Assembly: GCF_041146395.1 (NCBI RefSeq)
Contig: NC_090989.1
Location: 243,216,843-243,280,842 of the forward strand
DNA: 64,000 nt
DNA from: Eulemur rufifrons
Taxonomy: Eukaryota > Chordata > Mammalia > Primates > Lemuridae
Direction of reading: 5' to 3'
The notes under the pieces were generated by a model. It had not been told where the DNA came from. It was given only the letters and a program-made list of their open reading frames with translations, and did no database searches. Each line of letters begins with the position of its first letter. The first letter of the stretch is position 1. Shown piece by piece: positions 10,770-22,673 of this stretch. The position numbers and the translations under genes were made by a program.

Positions 10770-12503
10770 AAGGAGGTTGAATTCTATCTATGGGACATAG
10801 CAAAAGCATTCTTCATGGGAAAATTCATAGCCTTAAATGCCTACATCAAAAAGACAGAAAGATCACAAATTAACAACCTAACATCACATCTCAAAGAACT
10901 AGGAAAAGAAGAACAAACAAAACCCAAAGCCAGCAGAAGAAAAGAAATAACGAAGGTCAGAACAGAACTAAATGAATTGGAAAACAAAAAACAATACCAA
11001 GGATTAGCAAAAGAAAAAGTTGGTTCTTTGAAAAGAGAAACAAAATTGACAGACCTCTTGAAAGATTAATCAAGAACAGAAGAGAAAGGACCCAAATAAG
11101 CTCAATAAGAAATGAAAAAGGTGACATTACAACTGATACCATAGAAATACAAAACATCATCCGTGAATACTACATAAATCTTTACACACATAAACTAGAG
11201 AATATAGTTAGAAATGGACAAGTTCCTGGAAACACAATCTCCCAAGACTCAATCAGGAAGAAATAGAACACCTGAACACACCAATAACAGTGATATCAAA
11301 ACAGTAATAAAAGAAAAACCTCCCAACAACAACAAAAAAGCCCTGGACCAGATGGATTCACAGCCAAATTCTATCAGACCTACAAAGAAGAGCTGGTATC
11401 CATAATATAGAAATTATTCCATAAAATTGAGACGGAAGGAATCCTTCCCAACTCATACTACAAAGCCAGTATCACCTTGATGCCAAAGCCAGAAGAGGAT
11501 TCAAGAAAAAAAGAAAACTACATACAAATATCTCTTAGGAATATATTAATAGATGCAAAAATCCTCAATAAAATACTAGCAAATTAAATTCAATGGCACA
11601 GCAAAAAAAAAAAAAAAAAATTCACCAGGACTAAGAGGGGTTCATCCCAGGGGTACAAAGTGGGCAAAAGACATGAACAGAAACTTCTCAAAAGAAAAAA
11701 GACAGATGGCCAATAAACATATGAAAAAATATTCAACATCATTAATCATCAGAAAAATGCAAATTAAAACCACAATTAGATATCACCTTACCCCAGTGAG
11801 AATGGCTTTTATTAAAAAGTTCAAAAACAATAGATGCTGGCATTGATGCAGAGAAAAAGGAACACTTATACACTGTTGGTGGGACTGCAAATTAGTATAA
11901 CCTCTATGGAAAACAGTATGGAGATTCCTCAAAGAACTAAAAGGAGACCTACCATTCGATCCAGCTACTACATCCAATCCCACTACTGGGTATCTACCCA
12001 AAGGAAAAAAAGACTTTTCATCAAAAATACACATGCATTCAAATGTTTATTGCAGCACAATTCACAATTGCAAAGATGTGGAATCAACCCAATGCCCATC
12101 AATTTATGGGTGGATTAATAAAACGTGGTATATGTACACCATGGAGCACTACTCAGCCATAAAAAATGAATTAATAGCTTTTGCAATAATCTGGATAGAA
12201 CTGGAGACCATTCTCTTAAGTGAAATAGCTCAAGAATGGAAAAACAAATACCACATGTACTCATCATTAAATTGGAACTAGCTGATGAGCACACACGTGC
12301 ACAGAGGGAAGTAAAACTCAGTGGAAATCAAGCAGGGGGGCAGCAGAGGCAGGGGAGGAGCAAAAACCTACCTAATGGGTACAATGAACACCATTTGTGT
12401 GGTGGGCAACCTATAGCCATGATTCAAGCATTACAAAAGTGACCTATGTAACCTAAACCACCTTAATATTTTGAAATTAATAAAATAAAGGAGGTTGAAT
12501 TCT
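10770..12503 (+). mobile_element. L1 LINE, 5'-truncated and internally deleted, with 16-bp target duplications
   Basis: Body 10786-12487, flanked by identical 16-bp direct repeats 'aaggaggttgaattct' at 10770-10785 and 12488-12503. It begins inside ORF2 and runs in order to the reverse transcriptase. At about 11660 it jumps from the 'ttcatcccaggggtac' block to the 'gggcaaaagacatgaac' block near the ORF2 end, so roughly the second half of the reverse transcriptase and more is missing. It ends in a strepsirrhine-type 3' UTR with a G-rich tract (12335-12360) and an A-rich tail. Stop codons and frameshifts break ORF2; an A18 run sits at about 11604-11621. Not active. Confidence 0.92.
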
Positions 12504-12640
12504 GATGGGTAAGGTAGACAATTAAGACAAATATGTAAAATATTTAGAATGTTAGATGATCTTAAATGCTAAGGAGATAAATAAGGCAGGCAAAAAGGCT
12601 AAAACAGATTATTGCACTTTTTAAGAAAGAAATGAGATTG
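12504..12640 (-). repeat. L2 LINE, minus strand, right part of the interrupted copy
   Basis: Continues the copy from 10769: 'ggtagacaattaagacaaat', 'gatgatcttaaatgctaagg' and 'agataaataaggcaggc' correspond to 'gacagacaataaacaaataa' and 'gtgataagtgctat' of reverse-complemented L2. Confidence 0.65.
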
Positions 12641-13205
12641 TATATGATAATAAAAGTGCTTAGAGAAGTGTAAAACAATGGTTGAAATTTTCATACCACT
12701 TAAGAAGTTATATTTTTCCTATGTTTTGATTTTACCCAGCGCAAGTTACAGAAGATGTGTCATACAACTCTCACGAACTCACTGTCTAAATGACTACGGA
12801 TCAGCTTCATGCTCACCACAGACTCTTGCTTCAAACCCACGGAGAGTGCCATCCTTCCTCCAGGCAGATGGTACGTGATCACCAGGCAGGTGCAACAGGC
12901 AGGACCTCATGTGCATTCAATGGTTCCCACGCTCTCTGGCAATCCCACGATGCAGCAGAATGTGAGAGGCATGGCAGAGTGGTCCCACCAGCTCAGTTCT
13001 ACCACTCCAGCTACTCCTGTGGCATTTCACGCTCTTAGTGAGGAGTGAAAGTCCAGATCACTTTACTCATGTGAGAGCATCATTTAGTTACAGCATTCAT
13101 GTCTATTGATTTGTTTCCTTAGGCTCCCTTGAAAGAAATAATAAATGCTATAAGCAGAAAATCAATTGTGGGAATTCTGGGTTAATCAGGTATACACCTT
13201 GCAAA
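12641..13205. other. No recognised feature
   Basis: Moderately GC-richer stretch around 12780-13040 with three overlapping ORFs of 66 to 82 codons in different frames, none resembling a known protein. Could be an unrecognised old repeat. Confidence 0.4.
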
Positions 13206-13209
13206 CCAC

Positions 13210-13610
13210 TCAAACTTCTTTCCAACCAACTTGCTGGCTAAGCCCTCATTCCCCTCACTTCCAGTATTCCCCAAGATTCCTGGCTCTCCTCCCTTTGAAA
13301 TTATGTGCAGCCACACGTAACTGACTTTGGCTGATGAAAGTGAACAGATGTGATGTGTATCACTTTCTGATTGAAGCATTTAAGAGTGTGTTCACCTGTT
13401 CCCTTTCACTAATGCAGCAAAACCTTAACATCATCGTGAGATGGAGACATCATAAGATCATGAAGTCTTTGTCAGTATGAGCCTCTAAATAACTACAATG
13501 CAATTATCTCTGGGCATGTAGTAGGAACAAGAACTAAACTTCTTTTGTCTTAAGCCACCCACATGTTTTGGTTGTTTGTTATCATAACATAACATAGTTT
13601 ATCCTTAATA
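13210..13610 (+). repeat. Old MLT1-like LTR (ERVL-MaLR type)
   Basis: Landmarks of an old LTR family: 'ctgactttggctgatgaaag', 'agatgtgatgtgtatcactt', 'gaagcatttaagagtgtg', 'gaactaaacttcttttgtct', 'taagccacccacatgttttg', 'gttgtttgttatcataacat'. Relatives are at 33410-33770 and, interrupted, at 35805-39390. I place the family among the older MLT1 subfamilies from memory of its 3' end. Confidence 0.6.
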
Positions 13611-15759
13611 ATGTCTCAAGTAAAGCCACAGCAATCCTGTTTGTTAGCACCCGGCAGTCTCTTCTCCACTTAGGAACAGCAGTAATTAGGAATGCAGTGT
13701 GTCTAACGATGAGAGATTAAGTTGTTTCAAAAAGCTGAGGGAAGTTACACTCACATATGAAAGAGTTGAAGTGCCTGTTTTCTATCCTGGGACCCTGATT
13801 TTTAGAGAAGGTTACTTTGAGAAGCAACACAGAATGCCTCTGAAGTATCTTCTAACACAGCCTTGAAGAATGTATTTCAAATTCTCAAGAAAGTAGGAGC
13901 CTGACCTAAAAGTTTAATTAAAAAAAAAAAAAGTAACAATGGAAGCCCTCTGAGTAATGGAGGACAAAATTAAACCAGAAAAATTTTATTGGTGCACTTT
14001 GTTGTTTCAACAGCTCTTACAGTGACTGTAGAAGCAACAACAACAGGGAAAACACAAGGTCCATCATCCACAGCAACAGGAAGAGCACTGATGCTCATGT
14101 GCGTGGCAGCAACATCCTAGCGTGGCCAGGATATCAGCCATGAACACGCTCCACAGTGGCACAGAGATAACACTGGAGCATACAGCAGAATTTCCTTTGT
14201 TCCAAGGAGGACTGATAAACTATAAGATATTTCATGGGCATGGGGTGGGGGAGGTGCGGGGAAACTTGGGTCCCAGAATTTGCACCAGGGAGGCTCAGAT
14301 CCAATTTATTGTAACAGTGATCACTATCCAGACTCTTGACAGTCCTCCCCCAGATTGGACTGGGAAAAAAAATTCATATCTATAAAGATCCTTCCATCCA
14401 GAAGGATCTGGAATCAGTTGCAACAATCAGGCACAAAACTTTAAATGAAGTAATGCATTCACTGGATCTTTAAATCAGAGCCTTTAATGACAACTACTTG
14501 GAAGCTAAGCCCATAGTTCCCCAAATGGGAGATAAAAATAGCAATAAAATAGCATAAAAATTGAAGTCATGGGATGCCACACCAAAAACGCTTTATACTT
14601 TTAAGGATATCCTTATTTATATTTTCACAGTATTTTCTTTGAAGTTTATCATCCAAATGCCACATATACACTACAAACAGCTCTAGAATTCTCAACCCCC
14701 TCAGTCTGTAAGTTGCTTCAGGGGTAGAAATGGGTGCAACGTCTAGAACAGTCATTCCAGGAATTATCTCTGAGCTATGGCTCCCACCACGGCTCGTAGG
14801 CAGCAGCCTGAATCTGCTTCACTTTAATCAGAAAAGATAGATGGAATGGAGCCCACTTAGTTCGTGGCTGCCAACCCTCCTCGTCTCCCTCCCACAGACA
14901 TGCATACAGGAAACCTGGCAGCTCCCTTCTCTCTTCCTGTCATTCTCACTAGACTGAGGAGTAGGCAGATGCAGGAGGGAGGAGGAAAGCAAAGGCTGCC
15001 AGAGCACTTGCCACATTCAGAGTTGCCACTACAGGCCTCCACGGTGGCCAGCATTTCTCAGGTGCCCTTGCTGAGTTCAAGATGGAGAGAGAGATCTCAG
15101 CAACTGAGCAAGGTGTCCCACAAGAAAGGCAGGCTCCAACATCCAAGGCTTTATTTGAAGCAACAAATAAGTGGGATGATTTTGCCCTGATTAAATCCTC
15201 TTATTTTTATAGGAGAGAATTGGAAGTTACACAGCATTTTGCACTAAACTCAGAAAATCTCTCTGAATGAGTTCAGAGATGAGTAAGGAAGAGTTAGACA
15301 AAGAAAGAGTGAAAAAAGAAAAGGAGAAAATTAATTTAACACTGATGGATTTTTCCAACGTCCCCAATGGGAAGAATCCCATTGTGGAGTAGTGACACAT
15401 GCCCAGGCAGGCAAGTTTAATTGGCAAGACAACAGACAAACTTGGGATTATGGTCTACTTCCCTTACTAATAAATGTCCCAAATGCTTCCAGCACAAGCT
15501 GTCAAAACAAATCTAGCTTTCCTCTGACTTTTGATAGGTGATAACACTCAACTCAACCAAACAAATTATGAGGCTGCTGTATCAATGCAACCTCCACTCT
15601 CCCAATAATCAAAAATGTCAGGAAAAATCGAGAGCAGAATCTTCACCCATAAACACATACTCTTAACAGGGAGAGATACAGCCCTCAGTGAAGTGACACA
15701 AGGCAAACTAGATGAGCAGTTCAAAGTTCTCACCTAGAGCTACAGAACTGCCTTCTTTA
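13611..15759. other. No recognised repeat or gene; holds a G-quadruplex motif
   Basis: Contains A-rich 13919-13932, a G-quadruplex motif at 14236-14261 and a 9-bp stem/6-base loop at 14386-14409. ORFs of 62 to 108 codons overlap one another on both strands between 14828 and 15270 with no consistent coding frame and no known domain. Confidence 0.45.
14236..14261 (+). other. Putative G-quadruplex motif
   Basis: Four G-tracts of 3, 4, 5 and 4 bases separated by 'cat', 't' and 'aggtgc', all loops under 7 bases, meeting the usual G3+N1-7 rule. No promoter or gene start was recognised nearby. Confidence 0.6.
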
Positions 15760-15925
15760 ATTTATTCATTTGCACATCCTTACACAGATATACTGCACTC
15801 GATATAATGGCTAACAAGACAAATATGCTTCTTGCATTTATAGAATTTGCAGAACAGCAAGAGAAAAAGACAAAGCACTAGGTAATTACAATAAAATGTG
15901 ATGTGTCCTATGATAGTAAGTTCCT
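15760..15925 (-). repeat. L2 LINE fragment, minus strand
   Basis: 'ggctaacaagacaaatatgc', 'gcatttatagaatttgcaga' and 'taattacaataaaatgtgat' match reverse-complemented L2 3' sequence, the last block ('aattacaatacaatgtgata') particularly well. Confidence 0.65.
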
Positions 15926-15962
15926 AGTGAAGCCTAAAACCACAAAGCCATAGCAGAATTCT

Positions 15963-16430
15963 AAAAAAAAAAAAAAAAAAAAAGGTGGAAAAAACTCAAA
16001 CATCTGTCAGTTGATGAATCAATAAACAAAAATGTAGTCTACCCACACGATGGGATTCTATTCAGCCACAGAAAAGAATGAAGTACTGATATATGATACA
16101 ACATGGACGAACCTTGAAAATATCATCAGAAAGTTGTCAGACACAAAAGGCCACGTATTATATGATTCAATTGATATGAAATGCCCAGAATAGGCAAATC
16201 CATACAGGCAGAAAGCAAACTTGTGGCTGCCAGGAGCTGAGGGATGAGGGGAATGGAGAAGGACTCCTAACGAGTATGCAGTTTCTTTTGGAGGTGCTAA
16301 CAGTGTTCTCAAATTAGTGGCGATGGTTGCACAACCTTGTGAATATACTGAAAACCACTGAATTATACAATTCAAAAGGCTGAATGTTAAAGTATGTGAA
16401 TTATATCTCAAAAAATATATAGTTACATAA
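15963..16430 (+). repeat. L1M-type LINE 3' end
   Basis: After an A21 run (15963-15983) come 'ctgtcagttgatgaatcaat', 'tattcagccacagaaaagaa', 'tgaagtactgatatatgata', 'acatggacgaaccttgaaaa', 'ataggcaaatccatacaggc', 'gtggctgccaggagctgagg', 'ggcgatggttgcacaacctt', 'gtgaattatatctc', in the order of an older L1M element. The A-run expands an A-rich point normal in these elements. Confidence 0.85.
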
Positions 16431-17429
16431 AGGAGAAAAACTCACAAAACCTTTAGCACAATGAGGTAGGTCACAAAAGACCCACCTGACCTGTACAGAG
16501 TAAGCTTTCCTTGTGAGAGTACATACGATGCAGGAGGAGCAACAGCTTCAAAACAAGCTTCTCATGGCCGTGGGTTCTTAACCTACAAATTAAGATTTGT
16601 GCAATGCTGTTATAAAGTCTATAAATAACATGTATAAAGCATCTGTTATAAAGTAGGTTCTCAATAAACCACCCAACAATATTACAAAATATATTGGGAG
16701 GTTCGCAACTAGGATGAGACTTTTCTAACCTTCTAGGGTAGCATAACACTTTCCAGCTGTGTGGTAGCCAGTGGCATGATTACTAGGTTGCCCTGCCACC
16801 AAAACCAAAGTAGAACCATGACAGCACAAGAACGTGTAGTGGAACCTATCAAGCAAGTTGAAATGCCTCTCACCACCACGTCAGCATTAAAAGCTCATTT
16901 CTTCCTAATTTATGAGCAACTCAGTCCATCTTAGAGACTCGATAAAACGTATACCATTGGAGAGTTTCAATCTCCTTTCTATCCTCCTCTACTTTGGAAG
17001 TTCTGTATTTTGACTAATTAACTGAAAAGCAGAACTACAGGAACTAAACACTTCACAGCTGCTTCATATTGGAAAGACATTGTTCAATTTCAATAAAGAC
17101 CCTACGTGTATTTTAATTGATTAATTGATTGATAGATAATAGATCTTTCTTTAAAATAGAGAACATGTAATAAGACAAAATATGATTACACTTTAGTATT
17201 ATAGTTTCTTACATTTTAAATTATGCGTCAAAAAGCCAACCTCAGGTAATTCATTTGAGACCTCCTTATAGAAAATATATTCATCACAAGGCATAGTATA
17301 ATTGTAGGCACACAGTAAAAAGCTCAGTAAATACTTACTGCAATGAAAAATCATTACATAACAGGCTAGCAGCTACTGGCCAAGAAACAGAAAAGTCTGT
17401 TATATAGGTTGTTCTTTCCCGCTAATGAG
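16431..17429. other. Mostly unrecognised; two weak L2/MIR tail fragments
   Basis: 'ataaagtaggttctcaataa' (16650) and 'aggcacacagtaaaaagctc' (17307) look like isolated L2 or MIR tail pieces. The remainder, including a 'ttgattgattgatagata' stretch near 17118, holds nothing recognised. Confidence 0.4.
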
Positions 17430-17905
17430 GAGACATCCAAAGTCCTCTATGATCTGGCACCTGCCTGTCCTTCCCACATCTCTTCCACTCTCACCACTAC
17501 ACAGTGATCTGTCATCACACTGAATCTTGTGGAGTTTTCTAAGAGTGCCATGTCCTTTCTTGCTTTGATGCCCCTATTGATTCTTCCCTTGCCTGGATCT
17601 CCCTTTCTCCATTTCTCCACCTGCTGGACTCTCACAAGTTACCTAAAATTCAGCTCCAGTGTTATCTACTCCAGGAAGCCTCCCTGATCTTGCCTAGTCC
17701 CACCCCTCAGAGTGGATGAGAGTCCCCTCATACATCCTCATCTAGCAAGGTGTCATATTGGATTATGATTGTCTGTTTATTAATTTTTTTCACATCCTAG
17801 ACTGTCAGTTTCTAGAAAGTGCAGCCATGGCTTTCACCTCTGTTTTGCTGTCTCCTAATACAGTGCCAGGCATTGAGTAAATGTTAAGTGAGTGAGTGAA
17901 TGAAT
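17430..17905 (+). repeat. L2 LINE 3' end
   Basis: 'cctctatgatctggcacctg' (17443), 'cagctccagtgttatctact', 'aggaagcctccctgatcttg', 'cctagactgtcagtttctag', 'ctaatacagtgccaggcatt' and terminal 'gtaaatgttaagtgag' are L2 landmarks in order. Confidence 0.88.
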
Positions 17906-19689
17906 TCACCCACTCATTCAGTCATAATTGTATTTAGCATTTCATTGCAACAATTTTATTATCAACCTCTAAAATTTTCTCAAAATTTAAAACTTAAAGT
18001 CAAATGATCACATTTGATGATAAACACCACTAACTTCATTTATATAAAGCTCAGCACTACTATCGCATGTAATCTATAACAAAGTTAATCCAACTCATAC
18101 TTAATGATATGAATAATTGTGATAGTGTCAAGAGTTCATTGGGCATAAAAGTCAGAAGGTCAACATAAACAAATGTAAATAGCATTGCTTTTATTTATGC
18201 TAAGCAAGTCGTTCTTGGAATTCACTGACAGAGGAGAGAAAAGAAACTGAGCGGAGAAGGAAACTCTCTGCCACATTCCTTAACTAAAAACTGGAGTTGT
18301 TTCTGAGGCAGAAACATCCACTATCTTGCCCTTTCAGGAGCTAAGGGCTACGGAATGTCCTTATTATTATCCCTTGGCTAGTTCACTCACTAACCCTACC
18401 ACTTGCCCAAGGAAAGAATAGGGAGAAGTTGTTCATCACTTTAAATCTCCCTCCCCAATCTTTTCCCCAATCAATCTCTTTAATGGGCTTTCTTTTTGAA
18501 GCCCAAAGCCAGAGAGTTCCCAAGTAGCATTCAATTGCAGAAGAAGAGACAGGGGAATCCATTCCAGCATCAAGAGTGGGATAGGTATCCAGCTGCTTTG
18601 ATCTACTCAGAAGTGGATTAACCTCTCAACTGGAGAATCCTGGAGCAATTAAGCCATGAAAATCCTATATTGAAAGAAAGCCGTAACATCTGACCCACCG
18701 AGAAAGACACTCAGGAATCATGAGAGAAATCAATGCATCGTTCTACTCTGTCCCCATTCTTTCTCTTTCCCTCCCAGATAACGATCAAAATCATACACTG
18801 TCTTCACTTACTACAATCCCAAAAGTTAGTTATTACTACGGAGAATCTCCAGGTGCATAGCAAGTTGCTCAAGATTATACTCCTAATTACTAGCTGCCTC
18901 CCAAGGAAGGAGCAAAAATTAATATTGGAGTACAGATACTTTAAAGAGAAATAAGAGCATGGAAGTTGGGGACTTTGGATAATGAGAGCAAAAGAATTGC
19001 TGGTGGAACTCCTAGAGATTATGAGGGAGCCCCTTAAAATTTGGGAGAGAAGCAAAGAAAGGGAAGGAAAAAGCAAGAAAAGAACTGGGCCTTCTCCCTC
19101 TGCATTCAGGTTTAACAAACAGAAGGTGCCTACTTGCAATTTTATATACTTCTCCAGGGGTTGTTTTATGTATTTACACGCCCAGTGGTTGGCAAAAACT
19201 AGCGTCACCTTCAGAAATATGTGGGTCATTAAAATTAACAAACCAACAGATTTACTCTCTGTTTAATATACCTATACTGTATTTCAAATTAGGTATAGAT
19301 ATGTCTTTTTTTATGCTTGAAGTAGATTTCAAATTTCCCTACCTTGTTGAAATGTAAGTTTAATAATTATGGTTTGATATGAGTAAAATTATTTTTAGCA
19401 TATTCATTGTGATTTTTTTGCATTCTTTCTATTAGCACGAAACAGTCATTCTATTTAGTTCATTTAAATTATTTCTAAATTAGCTTTATGCAGGCTTGGT
19501 ATTTGGGGTATAATTTGGACTCCCACACATCTTAATTCATTTGGGATCCAATTAAATTATTTTGATATTCCAAAATGCTTAGCTCCCACTCACTCACTTT
19601 TCCCTTTCCAACAGTTAATCTCTTATTTATATCTACTTTGTAAGAGAGGAAGTTAGGTCAATTAAATACGGTGCTGGAAGTGTAGTCAA
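17906..19689. other. No recognised feature
   Basis: No recognised repeat family or gene. The 145-codon minus-strand ORF (19241-18804) and an overlapping plus-strand 94-codon ORF show no domain and conflict with each other; both are probably chance. Confidence 0.45.
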
Positions 19690-19905
19690 ATGAATCTGTT
19701 CTGTTCCCAACTGACATTCCAATTTGCATGAGCTTGGATTCATCACCAATCCATCTGTGTCTCTGTTTCCTTATTTGATAAAAAGAAACACGGCTCTTAG
19801 AGGTCTTATTACAACCTTGAATCAGAGGAAGACACTTGGTACAAGTCCTATTAGACTGGAAACTCCTTGAGAGCCACTCGTTTTTTAACACTGCAAACAC
19901 TAGTT
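19690..19905 (+). repeat. Possible MIR followed by L2 tail fragment
   Basis: 'tgagcttggattcatcacca' then 'ctctgtttccttatttgata' resembles a MIR centre; 'attagactggaaactccttg' (19850) followed by 'agagccactc' resembles the L2 'tagactgtgagctccttga' block. Confidence 0.45.
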
Positions 19906-20459
19906 TTTTATCCTCTCCACCTAATCCAATGCTCTAGAGAACAGAATTGACTAATTTTTTGGCTTACTCGGTTTGCTTTCTAAAACAAGCATAAGGCTTC
20001 CTACAGAGAGAGATTGATACAAGTCTTTATTATATGGCATTTCTGAAGTAAACTGTGTTCAAGTAGCCACATATAACACTGAGTTTTGTCTTATTTTATA
20101 CAAACAGCAACAACATGAAATGTCCACTGAACTATAGAGAAAGAATGACACACTGGTTAAAAGATACTGCTGAAAATATGCCAGATTCTGTATTCTGTTA
20201 GAGCTTCAATCTTAATATTTGTATATTAAAGATTACAATAATTTTTGCATTAAAGAAATTATGTTTTCTTTTGTTTTACCCCACATTTTTGGGACCACCA
20301 AAAATTTTTACATGGAATAAATATAACATCTTGAGGAACAAGCTTTGGAAAAACTTATCATAGAACAAATATTTAAAAATGGACTATACCATTGAGAATT
20401 GGGCCTTTTCTGATAGCTTGGGATAAATAACACATATACCTGCTTATTTTCTTCCAAAA
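19906..20459. other. No recognised feature
   Basis: AT-rich sequence with no recognised gene or repeat. Confidence 0.45.
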
Positions 20460-20635
20460 GAGCATTTTATTTTACAAAAGTAATAAGTGTTTTTCAAAAA
20501 TCTTTTTAAATTACAAATAAATGAAAAAAAACTAAAAATCACCATAATCCCACCTCTTAGAATACAATTATACTTAGCGTTTTTATCTATATCATGAGTG
20601 CATCCATATATGCATGTGTATAAATTTTCTTAACC
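20460..20635 (-). repeat. Ancient LINE-like fragment, minus strand
   Basis: 'taaaaatcaccataatccca' followed by 'cctcttagaatacaattata' matches the same old L1M-like repeat recognised near 32760, which usually reads 'aatcacccataatcccaccac'. Low confidence on family. Confidence 0.35.
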
Positions 20636-20639
20636 TGGT

Positions 20640-21875
20640 AAAGGATAGAGAATATCTATCAGGAATCTATAACAAAAATCACATATGAGGATAAGCTTTT
20701 GAGGCATTCTATTTAAAATCAGGCATAAAACATGTTTCCTGCTATTATAGATACTATTGAAAACTATGCTGAAGTTTCTATCCAGTTCAGGTAAAAAATA
20801 TATATTTATGTATATACATATATATAAAACAAAGTTTAGAACAGAGAAAACTGTCATAGCTGATGGATGATATGATTATCCACTTTCAAAAGCCAATAAA
20901 ACTTCTCATTAATTATTTTTAAAATTAAGTAACTAAGCAAGTAGACAAGATTAAGATCAACATACAAAAATTAAAGACTTACATATTGGTCATAACAATT
21001 ATAAGATGTAGTAAAAAAAAAATAAGAACCCATTCACAGTACAAACATGATATTATAACTAGAAAACTCCAAAGATTCTTCCAAGAGACTCCTGGAATTC
21101 AGGAAAGTCTCAGGCTAAAAAAATCAGTGCACACAAATCAGTATACACCAATAACAGTCAAGCTGAGAATCAAATCAAAGATGCAATACCTTTCACAATA
21201 GCATAAAAGAAAATAAAATACCTAGGAATATATTTAACTAAGGAGGTGAGAGACCTACATAGGGAGAATTATGAAACACTGAGAAAAGAAATTTCAGAGG
21301 ATGTATACAGATGGAAAAACATATCATACTCATGAATCGACAGAATCAACATTGTTATAATAAAATATCTATACTACCCAAATGATTTACAGATTCAATG
21401 CAATCCCCATTAAAACACCAATGTAATTATTGGCAGACTTTGAAAAAATAGTTCTACACTTCGTGTGGAGCCAGAAAAGATCCTGAGTAGCTAATGCAAT
21501 CCTACATAATAATAAATCGTGAGACATCACTTTACCAGACTTCAAGCTATATTACAAGGCTATTGTAACCAAAACAGCATGGTACTGGCACAAAAACAGA
21601 GACATAGATCTATGAATCAGAACAGAAAACACAGATATGAATCCATCCTCATACTGTCAACTGATCTTCAACAAAGCAGGGTGTCGGGCAGATGGGAGGA
21701 GGGGGGAGGGGATAGGTATATACACACCTAATGGGTGCAGTGTACACCATCTGGGGGATGGACAGGCGTGAAGCTCTGATTCGGCTGGGGCAAAGGCAAT
21801 ATATGTGACCTAAACATTTGTATCCCTGTGTAATATCCTGAAATTTTTTAAAAAATTAAAAAAAAATAAGTAAAA
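20640..21875 (+). mobile_element. L1 LINE, strepsirrhine type, truncated and internally deleted
   Basis: Starts within ORF2 at 'agaatatctatcaggaatc', passes the active-site region (about 20865, 'gatgatatgattatcc') and continues in order to 'ctgatcttcaacaaagcagg' (21662). There it switches directly to the 3' UTR ('tgtcgggcagatgggagg'), so the ORF2 3' end is missing. The UTR includes 'cacctaatgggtgcagtgta', 'ctgggggatggacaggc' and 'gcaatatatgtgacctaaac', which I recognise as lemur-type L1. Frameshifts and stops throughout; not active. Confidence 0.88.
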
Positions 21876-21984
21876 TAAAATCTGAGCCCTAACAAAACAA
21901 TAACAATCCTTATAAAAATCTTCAGATTCCTTTGGCATTTGTACCTAAAATAAAATAGTCCACCTTTAAAGCTCCATTAAAAAA

Positions 21985-22112
21985 AACAAAAACAAAATAT
22001 TCTAAAGTTGATGGTAGTGATGGTTTCAAAACTATGAATATACCAAAAAATGTGGCTTTTGAACAGATGAATTGCATCATATATGAATTATAGCTCCATA
22101 AAGCTGTTTAAA
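21985..22112 (+). repeat. L1M-type LINE extreme 3' end
   Basis: 'gatggtagtgatggtttcaa', 'actatgaatataccaaaaaa', 'aattgcatcatatatgaatt' and 'atagctccataaagctgttt' match the last bases of the L1M element also seen at 16300-16430. Confidence 0.7.
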
Positions 22113-22673
22113 AAGAGAAAGAGAAAGAGAAGCTAAAATCTGTCCCAGTGCCACACCTTCCATTATTTTCATTGTTAGGTAAAACTAATTTAAAGCAATT
22201 CTCTATCCCATTTGTTGAAGTTATGTATTTATATATAAGGAGTTGTATTTTCATTTACCTATTGACCCATCAGACAATCTGAGTTATTTATATATTTGGC
22301 TAGGAAAGAAAAGGAAAATTTGAGAAAGTAACAGTGCGTGGCAATTACTGAAAGTACTGCTCTTCTGTTCCAGAGATTGCTCCGGGGGAAAAAAAATTGG
22401 GCAAGAACAGAAGAAATAGGCTGAAATTGGGATATGATCCTGCTTCTAAGGACAAAGAAGGTGCCACCTGAGACACATTTTTATTTAGCAATAAAGAATT
22501 TGATCCTAAGAAGAAAATACCTCTTGAACTAAACCAAATAACCCTTCCACAAGGAGAGGAGATTCGCCTCCCACTTGACTCCCCAGAAGTGGATTTCAAA
22601 AGTTTACATGCAACCCAGAATTGGGCCACATTATCTACTCACAATAAAATTGTGGGCCTTAAGTATCCCATTT
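22113..22673. other. No recognised feature
   Basis: No recognised repeat or gene, although the flanking ORF2 relic could extend into it on the minus strand. The 94-codon minus-strand ORF (22629-22345) showed no clear match. Confidence 0.4.

Noticed and set aside
12678..13048. Three overlapping ORFs in a GC-richer patch, considered as a processed pseudogene
   Set aside because: None of the three frames resembles a protein I know, and no poly(A) tail or flanking duplication was found.
14386..14409. 9-bp stem with 6-base loop, considered as a terminator or structured RNA
   Set aside because: Short perfect hairpins of this size are expected by chance in 64 kb, and rho-independent terminators do not apply to nuclear mammalian DNA.
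18804..19241. 145-codon minus-strand ORF
   Set aside because: No recognised domain; overlapped by ORFs on the other strand; no splice or promoter context.
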